Below, piece by piece: positions 9,637 through 16,998 of a stretch of DNA of 16,998 nt (positions are counted from its first letter, which is position 1; every line of letters starts with the position of its first letter). The notes under the pieces are model-generated. The model made no database searches. It worked only from the letters and a program-made list of their open reading frames with translations, and had not been told where the DNA came from. Location: positions 1-16,998 of the forward strand of contig JAOXYB010022158.1 in NCBI GenBank assembly GCA_028565635.1, in the 5' to 3' direction. Made by a program: the position numbers and the translations under genes. The DNA is from Phoronis ovalis (taxonomy: Eukaryota; Phoronida; Phoronidae).

Positions 9637-12600
9637 CTAAAATAGAAACAGGACAGAGAGATTACCCACTGCAAAGTGTTTTCATTTAATATAGTCTGAA
9701 GCCTTGTTTGCAGATACTATCACAATTAAAATATTAGCCAGGAAATTTTTTTTTGCTAACTTTAATCATGATTCTTGCCATTCGAACTATGAAAATCCCA
9801 TTGCAATTGATCATTCTTCCCAGGCCAGTAGATTGACCTCGATGCGTACGCGAAATATTGTGTTTACACAAATTCCACATGTACAACTGAGAACTGCCTT
9901 GTCATCTTACTTCAAGTGTGTTTCTTACAAAAATCATAGAGCAAGGGTGGCAAGATGTTACAAAGGCAAGTTAAGATATAGGAGAATATAAAAAGTGGAA
10001 CAGTACATAGAAAGAAGATTTATCATACGAATGGAAGATCAAAGATATGAGCTCTGTTACCAATTATATATAAACTAGATAATTTACAAATTGAAAAATT
10101 GGCACCAGTCCAAAATGTAAAGTTAGAATGTTTAAGCTTTACTAGATATTAACCAAAAACTTGTATACTTTATGAAACTTATCAGCTTGCACTCACGTTG
10201 AAATTTAACTTTGGATATCAAGTTTGTATGTGCTGGTATAGTGTAGATCAACTTCCTTTGTCGAAGGTCCCAAATTTTGCAAGTATTATCCTCGCTACCT
10301 GTAGCTACATGGTACCTAAAATAAGTAAAATCTATAATGGTTAATTGGAAGAAGAAATACATGAAAACCCTAGAAGTATTTCAGATATGTATATAAAGCT
10401 GACAAAATTTTGAAATTCTATTTTGATATTCTCTAAACAAGAAAATCATGTTCTTTTTAAATGACATAGGTACAAAGAAAGCTGATAGGATACTAACCCA
10501 TTTGGGGATATATCTATACCCAAAATTCCTTTCAAATGACCTTCCATAAACATAACACATCGACCTGTTCTTAAATCCCAAACTCTGCCAAAACTATCCA
10601 GTCCACTGTGAATATAAAGGATCGACATTAATTACATTAAAAAAACTGGACAAATTGAACTAAGTGATATGCACTATAAAAAATTAAATCAAGAAATTTG
10701 TGCTATGATATATCGTTCATACTTGTTTCTTGGATGTTTCCTTTCCAAACAGTTTTCAGTAACACATGAACGCACTACTATGGGGTTTAAACAAATTTGA
10801 AGGTGAGAACATTTCTGAAGTCTACTTAAAATTGCACTCCTATGATAGAATAATCAAAACAATTTTAAAAACTCTCCAAATGTTTAGTCAGCAAGGAAAG
10901 TAACTTGTACAAGGACTTGCCCTGTAGCAGCTAGTGAACCATCTGTCTGGAATGAGATGTCATAGACAGGTTTGCTGTGCCCTTCTTGGTGAAGAATTTC
11001 ATCCTGTGCCTCAAGATCCCATAACCTCCATGAATTATCAAAGCTAAATGCATAATAAAAATAAGATGTAAAAGTATGGACATGATACTTGTTTCCCAGC
11101 TCTACATATTTAATTCTTGTCGAGTAAATTACAAATTGGCATTTAAAATGCACATAATCACTAAGTTCCTTACAAACAGAACTTAAAATATGGCCACCCA
11201 ATTCTATCATTTAATTAAGTTCCACTAAAAAAATTAATTTAACACAGCTTATGTGGGGATTAGATTGAATACCACTTCAAGAAATACTTCATAGCTTACC
11301 AACAAGTACCCAGAAATCTCCCTGAGGGATGATACTGTAGTCTACTGACTCTGAATGGAGCATGTCCTTCTATGTCTGCCACAGGTTCATCACTGTAAAA
11401 ATATGGAAGAAGTGAGATTTTACTCAGTATCTGAATGCATGTGTTGCTCCTTTGCATCATACAAGGTTATATACAAAAATAGTGATATCAGCAGAAACAT
11501 TAACATAGAATTTAGTTCTGCTGCTTTTATATAACAACCACTGTAGAAAACCTCTACTTTACAAAACACTTATCACATTGGTGAAATTCATCATGTACTT
11601 GAGACAAAAGAGCTATAATCCAGAGGATCACTACACAAGTTTGCTGTTAGACTATTTTTGAGACAGAACAAAGGTTGTGTTTTATGAATTGCAGCTTTCA
11701 GAAAGAGCTTAATATCCCTATAAGTACTTGTGATTCTTTGCAACACTGATACCTTTCTAAATTCCACAGCTTGACCGCTCCATCCTGTGAACATGAAGCC
11801 ATGCCACAAGCAGCAGTATCCAGTGATACAGTTGCTTGGGGATGAAAGACTATACAGCCAACATTACAATTGTGACCTCGTAAAGTGCGCACAAGTTGAC
11901 AATCAGGCACAGACCATAGTTTGCATAACCCGCTCCTGTAAATCATACATATCTTGTCTGAATAGTAGATAGAATTTTTAAACAAGTAAAACAACAGCCA
12001 TATTATACATATAACCAACAAAGTATGGTAATGGATTCCAGATTACTGAGTTGCATCACTCCTAAAAAACCTCAGTATTTATTGCCAGATGTGGAACATA
12101 TGCATGGTAGTAGATAATTATCGTTAAGTATACTCGTATCAGTAGTGATGTTATTTAATGATAAACTGGCGAGTGAATCTCACGCTACCTCCGAATATCC
12201 AACTGGTGAATGAGGCTCAAGCTCTGAATAGAAAAGGTCCATTCTCATTAACATCTCCAGTAAGGTCATGCCACTACTTGAGTGGTTACTACATGAGGAA
12301 TGCTTACATCACAAGCATATGTTTCATACACTGTAGCTGAGAATTCGTAAACTGATACACATGTCACTTTTGTCAAAGGATATTTACCATGATGCTGTTG
12401 CAAGGAGCTTTGAGTTTGGACTGAACTGACAATAAGAAATGGGACGATTGTCACCAATCTGGCTGCATTCATTAGAAATTGACTGAAAAAAACATCAACT
12501 ATATAGTATTTCTACAACCAATTCAAACATACACTTCGGATTATGGATCTATATTTTACACTTTGGATGAGCAACTTAATCCATGTATTGCTATTAAGGA

Positions 12601-14784
12601 TAAAACAAATATAGGCATGCTTTAAAACAAGTAATGAAATCTACTTTCGATTTCTGGAAACACATTGCAGCCATGGTTATATTGCAAAACAAATAACAAA
12701 TATCTGCAATTTTTCTACTTAAGATTGTGTAGACCTGCATCTTGCTTACCCTGAGTTTCTTTTGCAGCTCTTGTAATTTAGCATTTTTCTGTGCAGTAGG
12801 CATGTTAGCTTCAAGCCTCTGCTTTGCTAACCTCTTTCTTGCTCCAGGTAGTGAATATTCAGCAAGCCACAGTCTGGCTTCTTTCAATGCTTCGGGACCT
12901 TCATGGTACCAAGTTACATTCTCCTAAAATGACAAATTAAATTTTGCTAAACTTGTCCTCACGACACAGGGTTCGAAAAAAATCAATTTAGCTTTGTACC
13001 TGAATCACTTGTAAAAGAATTTATAAGAGCCTCCATTGTTCTGCAAGTTACACGTAGTTGTCACATTGTACATAGTCTTTCAATTTTACTTTGTGATGTT
13101 TCATTCATATACAAAAACGAGTTGCAGGTATTTTGTAAAAGGTACTTCAATTTAAATCTAGCCCTACTCATTATTCATGAAAATTACTGCCAAATGTTTC
13201 AACTATATGATATTCCAGTTTTAATACAAACGTAGATGTACAATGGTCTCAACAACAATCACGCTATAACGGAAATCATAATGCAATCCAACCGCAAGAA
13301 AACTTACAATCATTATTTCAGTTTGATGAGCATACCTGTTCAGTCTTTTTTTCATTTTCTTCTCTTTTCTTTTTGAATATATCTGTCCCAAGAAGTGACA
13401 TTAAATGTCGAAGACGTTCTCGTCTGTCCGCAGGTCCTTCACCAAACAAACCTATTATAACGATCAACATATCAAAATGATTTAACATTTGTAGGTCAAC
13501 TGTCAAATATTTAAGTTTATAGTCAAAGATTCCAATGTGTCTCCATGATGATAACCCCTGGAGGATGCAATCAGTTTGCTGCATCTGTGTCTGATAAAGG
13601 TGACACGGAAAACATTGGTTATAAGCTCAGTTTTTGTACCAATATTTTGACAAAAATTTTCTAATATTTGAACTGGCTAAGAATAGTCTGGCTTATTCGT
13701 GCAGCCAATAAACTTCTTTTTTTGTAGGTTAATTTAGAGTTAACTTTGTTTTATCCAATATTTGACAGTTTTTTAACATCAAAATACAAGGGACATTTTA
13801 CTGTGATCACCTCATACTTAGGCATATAAATGCACTTACAGATTGGTTCACCGAGATGCCTCAAGTTTGCTTTGACCTCTGCATCATCTGTAGAAACATG
13901 GATTTGCCTAGCTTTTTTGCGTCTTTCAAATTCAGCCAATAATTCTGCGGTGCTTTCACTTTGCTCCTCAATTTCCATGTGCTCTCCTGTACCAAGAAAA
14001 ATTACATTTGCTATACAGAGAAATCGGATGACTGCATGTCAGTGCTTTCTGACACTACTGATATGATTCCGAAGTCAATTTTTGTCATTTTGTTTTGATT
14101 AAAGAGTAAGTGAGAGTTAAAATAAAAAAACCTCTACTTTACAGAATTGCACTTTGGTTACAAATCAGTTTGTAGCTATATAAGAAACATACTGTCAAAT
14201 ACTAAGCATTTCAACTATTAAATCATGCATGTTTTTTTATTCATTAATGATTAAATTCACATTCAAATTAACATGTATTAAATCTGCTTAGATTTATTGA
14301 TATATGCTACAAAGATTGATGATCTGTGCTATATCATAGTACTTCTAATCTAGTTTCAATATTTTTTTTACTTTTCCTTCCTTCACCTATAATTTAATTA
14401 TTCTACATTACGGATTGTTTTCATGATACCTTAACACAGCTTAACATGCATTTGTTTATATTACATATTAGGACGATTTTTGGATGAAGTAGTACTTGAC
14501 AAAGAAACATGTTAAGTAAAATTCAATAACTGGAATAGAAGATACATAACTCATGAACAAATTACTTGAAAAAATAGAAGTTAATAATTTATATTTTAAA
14601 TCCAGTGTTTAGAAACAATTAACTGCAACTTACCGGTAGAAACATTGATATTTCCTGCCGATATCCCAACCTGTACAGCATCTCCAGCTGTTGCTTGGCC
14701 ACGTTTCATCTGATCTTCCAATGTCCCATAATGCAATGTTTTTTGACGCTTGACATACTGGACCTCGCTCTCATCATCTGACAT
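9440..14784 (-). CDS. PRPF4: PRPF4, U4/U6 small nuclear ribonucleoprotein Prp4; complete gene, eleven exons
   Basis: PRPF4 is a nuclear protein of the U4/U6 di-snRNP and U4/U6.U5 tri-snRNP, where it works with PRPF3 and PPIH in spliceosome assembly. Exons in gene order are 14784-14634, 13986-13840, 13451-13336, 12923-12750, 12482-12388, 11935-11753, 11392-11300, 11043-10921, 10605-10498, 10315-10197 and 9636-9440. All phases agree and give 501 residues, close to the roughly 520 of vertebrate PRPF4. Residues 1-50 include the HYGTLEDQ and AGNINVSTG signatures. Residues 66-115 form the SFM domain ([20 protein letters not shown]). Seven WD40 repeats fill about 205-499; repeats 3, 4 and 5 end in classical RLWDL, RVWDL and KIWDL. 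No disabling change is seen. Nine of ten introns are GT-AG and one is GC-AG. The start ATG has a purine at -3. Confidence 0.96.
10197..10315 (-). CDS. PRPF4: PRPF4 exon 10: WD repeat 5 and start of 6
   Basis: Phase 2 in (acceptor ATTTTAG), phase 1 out (donor GTGAGT). It encodes [20 protein letters not shown] and [15 protein letters not shown]. Confidence 0.95.
10498..10605 (-). CDS. PRPF4: PRPF4 exon 9: WD repeats 4-5
   Basis: Phase 2 in (acceptor ATTCACAG), phase 2 out (donor GTTAGT). It encodes [20 protein letters not shown] and [16 protein letters not shown]. Confidence 0.95.
10921..11043 (-). CDS. PRPF4: PRPF4 exon 8: WD repeats 3-4, GC donor
   Basis: Phase 2 in (acceptor GCATTTAG), phase 2 out at a GC donor, ACAGG|GCAAGT. 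It encodes [20 protein letters not shown] and the start of repeat 4. Reading through instead of splicing would break the conserved [13 protein letters not shown] join. Confidence 0.93.
11300..11392 (-). CDS. PRPF4: PRPF4 exon 7: WD repeat 3, first half
   Basis: Phase 2 in (acceptor TTTTTACAG), phase 2 out (donor GTAAGC). It encodes [20 protein letters not shown] and [10 protein letters not shown]. Confidence 0.94.
11753..11935 (-). CDS. PRPF4: PRPF4 exon 6: WD repeats 1-2
   Basis: Phase 2 in (acceptor GATTTACAG), phase 2 out (donor GTATCA). It encodes [20 protein letters not shown] and the second repeat ending in GAVKLWNLE. Confidence 0.95.
12388..12482 (-). CDS. PRPF4: PRPF4 exon 5: start of WD repeat 1
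   Basis: Phase 0 in (acceptor TTTTTCAG), phase 2 out (donor GTAAAT). It encodes [20 protein letters not shown] and LLATAS, the first strands of the beta-propeller. Confidence 0.93.
12750..12923 (-). CDS. PRPF4: PRPF4 exon 4: linker
   Basis: Phase 0 in (acceptor CATTTTAG), phase 0 out (donor GTAAGC). It encodes the conserved [20 protein letters not shown] stretch and a lysine-rich helix before the propeller. Confidence 0.94.
13336..13451 (-). CDS. PRPF4: PRPF4 exon 3: SFM domain end
   Basis: Phase 1 in (acceptor TATAATAG), phase 0 out (donor GTATGC). It encodes [20 protein letters not shown] and a lysine-rich tail. Confidence 0.93.
13840..13986 (-). CDS. PRPF4: PRPF4 exon 2: SFM domain
   Basis: Phase 1 in (acceptor GGTACAG), phase 1 out (donor GTAAGT). 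It encodes the front of the SFM domain, from [16 protein letters not shown] to LGEPI. Confidence 0.94.
14634..14784 (-). CDS. PRPF4: PRPF4 exon 1
   Basis: Starts at ATG 14784-14782 (context AAAGATGT) and leaves in phase 1 at donor GTAAGT. It encodes residues 1-50, including [15 protein letters not shown] and [10 protein letters not shown]. Confidence 0.92.
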
Positions 14785-14970
14785 CTTTGTTTGTGGTTTT
14801 AGGATGATTGGAATTCTTTAATAGAAATTGATAAATATTTTAATTTCTCAAATCTTACACAATGCATCCAGCGGGTCAAAGTGTCATCTGGGATGGGAAA
14901 GGAACATCAGTTATGGGGTATCTTAATGTATGAGGTTGGTGCGGATGTGCCACTGGTATGGGTCACCATT

Positions 14971-15390
14971 TTGGATGAGGCCCAAAATAAAAAGTTGTAT
15001 GTTTCCAGTAACGGTGTGAAAAAAATAGGGCAGGTAGGTAGGGAATTCTTTTTTTTTATTTAACCGAAAAATACAGGAAGAAATATCAGAGTTTGTGTTT
15101 GCAGAAGATGGACATGTAACCAGGTTTATTTTGCTCAATACGAAGTGCTCAACCATCGACACCAGCTGGAAGATCCAGACTGTTGCCCAATGTCAATTGA
15201 GTCACAATAATTTTTCAGTGCACTGTTTGGTCTGTGCGATATTTTCTACATTTTTTGATAGCAGTTTAAATGTGCGCATACAAACAGAAAATGTTTGTCT
15301 GATAATAAAAATTTTAGGGCCGGGCCTAAAAATTAGGGTCCATCGGGTTACCGGAAACACACAACTCTTCATTTTAGGCCTGAATTCTGA
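14971..15390. repeat. Imperfect inverted repeat, arms about 45 bases
   Basis: The left arm (about 14974-15018) read on the - strand and the right arm (about 15345-15388) read on the + strand share GTTAC(T/C)GGAAACA(T/C)ACAACT followed by a T-rich run, ATTTT and a (G/A)GGCCT word. Both arms would translate to the same VTGN.QLFILGL string, but the frames are short and I take this as a shadow of the DNA repeat. It may be a decayed inverted-repeat element or two opposed copies of a dispersed repeat. Confidence 0.6.
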
Positions 15391-15774
15391 TATAGAATGT
15401 GATACCTTTTATGGCTACTGTTGTATAAGCATAGGTTTGATTTTTGTTGGCAAGTCGAAAGATTGTCATGAAAGCCCATAGAACGGGCTAATTTTCACAG
15501 AAAATAGTGTATAATATTGCATGTTTAGAAATGCTTGACGCACAATAAACAGAACACCCACACATTTTTAATGAAATTTTGATTCATCAAGTTTGATAAA
15601 AAAGTTAATTTATTTTTCTTAAGTACTTCCTATTTTAGCTAAAATGTGTGTTTGTGGCTCAATAAGAACTGATTGCTCATTCTGACAAAGTACTGTTCAA
15701 TAGTTTCGCAAAACGGTTCAAAAATCAAAGATGAACTAAGTACTAAAAGACAAGTGTATATGCTATAGTCACTA

Positions 15775-15955
15775 TAGCCTATAGCCTTTATAGGAATATT
15801 TTAGAGCAATTAAGAATGGGTTATAAATTCTAACTTGTTTGCATTTTAAGAACAAATGTATGCCTTGAGAATTGTTTCAGCACCAAACGTTCTCTCTTTA
15901 GCCAACTTAAAAGTGCTTACAGTTACACATATTTAACTGAGTTGGGTCATATTAA
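15775..15955 (+). repeat. Decayed dispersed repeat, copy B
   Basis: It is the partner of the copy at about 8840-8985, in the same orientation. The clearest stretch is 15839-15912, which lines up base by base with about 8899-8970 apart from scattered mismatches and small gaps. The GTTGGGTC word follows at about 15942, after an insertion relative to copy A. Confidence 0.6.
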
Positions 15956-16830
15956 TAAAATAAAGCCAAAACTGGCAAAGCCAAAGCCGTCCGCCCATGC
16001 AGCGGCATGTGACTTTGAGTAAAACTTTCACTGGGATTAGATACTTTAATTCTATAATGAACTCATTACCTTGTAAGTTTAATTTATCAGCAATGCAACA
16101 ACAGAAAATATCTGCGTTAATTAGCCAGAATTGGCATAAAAGTTGATTAAGTCAAAACTTGATGGAGGCTGACATCTTTGTTCGGCTCTCTTTCGATTTC
16201 CCAGCATGCAATATTTATATATATAATTTGTCTTATTTTCAACTTTCTCAATTGTCATAACTTAAAGAGTCTTGAACTAATTCCAAGAGTCAATCGTCAA
16301 AGAGATATTAACTTTGTTGTTAATAAAAAATACTATTAAAATTCAATGATGTTACGAGAACTGGAGAACGAGAGTACGCAGGGAAGTTAGCGCGAACTTT
16401 TGATTATTGATGTTTCTTTTCCAAGATTTAGTATTTCCAAGTATTTGTGGACTTCATCATATATCCCATTGTAAAATATTGATACTAACGGAATAACAAA
16501 GAATCTGTATATGAAGTAATCAATCCGAATAATTTGGTAAATATCATTACAGAGCATGATCATTTTGTAGATAGACAAGGAGATAATATCTAGCCAACAC
16601 GTCACTGAGCTGTTTTGCACTTTTGTACTGTTTGGGCCTGATATACTGTTTATCCTCCGTCACATACATAGTTATAGAAAACACGGTACTTGTCTAGAGA
16701 TAATCCTGCACGCACGACTCCTACTAGTACTAGGGACAGCCTAGTACGGACAAGTTGTATGCTGTCCATTATGACATTATGTAGTAAAACAGTGAGTCAT
16801 GCGGACTAATTATCGGGAGATAGACCACTG

Positions 16831-16850
16831 GCACCACAGGGGGGTGGTGC
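16831..16850. repeat. Perfect 7-base hairpin with G-rich loop
   Basis: GCACCAC, loop AGGGGG, then GTGGTGC. It lies just upstream of a TATA-like box. Confidence 0.5.
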
Positions 16851-16859
16851 TTTAAAAAA

Positions 16860-16866
16860 TATAAAA
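16860..16866 (+). promoter_or_regulatory. Possible TATA box
   Basis: TATAAAA lies about 65 bases before an ATG at 16932 that opens a frame to the window end. Such words are common by chance in AT-rich DNA. Confidence 0.3.
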
Positions 16867-16931
16867 CGACTAAAATATATGAATTGAATGAAATAGATAT
16901 ATTTCCGCTTCTGTCATTCACACATCATCAT

Positions 16932-16998
16932 ATGGTCAAAAATGCCAAAAAAAATCGTAGAAATTATCAATATAGCTCCTGGGTCCAAGGCAGCTCGT
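16932..16998 (+). CDS. Possible start of another gene, truncated by the window end
   Basis: From ATG 16932 the frame reads MVKNAKKNRRNYQYSSWVQG and on to the edge. A second frame from ATG 16942 reads MPKKIVEIINIAPGSKAAR, also open. The first is basic, like the N-termini of some nucleolar proteins. The second faintly resembles a PDZ-type APGS.AA loop. Both are too short to decide, and neither may be real. The TATA-like box upstream is the only other support. Confidence 0.25.
   Translation, partial: MVKNAKKNRRNYQYSSWVQGSS

Larger units (their letters stand above)
14785..16859. other. PRPF4 upstream region, largely non-coding, with decayed repeats
   Basis: The PRPF4 promoter and 5' UTR should lie just right of 14784; no TATA box is evident there. 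The rest has only short open frames that match no family I know. Two repeat features inside are listed separately. A - strand frame at 16387-16620 is hydrophobic and of uncertain meaning. Confidence 0.55.

Noticed and set aside
9704-9991. Open + strand frame of about 95 codons
   Set aside because: It lies inside the last PRPF4 intron, on the opposite strand, with no recognisable domain.
11787-11972. Open + strand frame
   Set aside because: It is antisense to PRPF4 exon 6, a shadow of the real coding strand.
15095-15481. Open + strand frame of about 128 codons upstream of PRPF4
   Set aside because: It crosses one arm of the inverted repeat, has no domain, and its composition looks non-coding.
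16387-16620. Open - strand frame rich in I, Y and F, possibly a transposon remnant or membrane protein piece
   Set aside because: There is no family signature, and long hydrophobic frames arise easily in AT-rich DNA.

Overview
The window is nuclear DNA of an animal, most likely an invertebrate. It is AT-rich, the genes are split by short GT-AG introns (about 180-1370 bases), both genes end in AATAAA signals, and the intergenic DNA holds decayed repeats. I cannot fix the lineage; a couple of repeats have a general marine-invertebrate look, but that is only an impression.

Layout. Bases 1-563 look like the end of an intron, with a cluster of AATCGCGATT palindromes. From 564 to 8384 on the + strand lies the 3' part of a gene I identify as SNAPC4 (SNAP190), the large subunit of the snRNA-activating protein complex. 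Nine exons join in frame and give 924 complete residues, from the end of a Myb repeat to the stop codon. The 5' part, with the N-terminus and most of the Myb repeats, lies outside the window. Bases 8465-9365 separate two convergent genes and hold a decayed repeat and a perfect hairpin. From 14784 down to 9440 on the - strand lies a complete PRPF4 gene (U4/U6 snRNP protein Prp4): eleven exons, 501 residues, an SFM domain and seven WD40 repeats. One of its introns uses a GC donor. Bases 14785-16931 are mostly non-coding, with a second copy of the repeat seen at 8.84 kb and an imperfect inverted repeat. At the right edge a TATA-like box and a short open frame may mark the start of another + strand gene.

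How the genes relate. SNAPC4 acts in transcription of spliceosomal snRNA genes, including U4 and U6. PRPF4 is a structural protein of the U4/U6 and U4/U6.U5 snRNPs. The two therefore sit at successive steps of one pathway, and they are tail-to-tail neighbours about 1 kb apart. Nothing seen shows co-regulation. I found no CRISPR, operon, tRNA or rRNA feature, and no clearly novel defence or mobile system.
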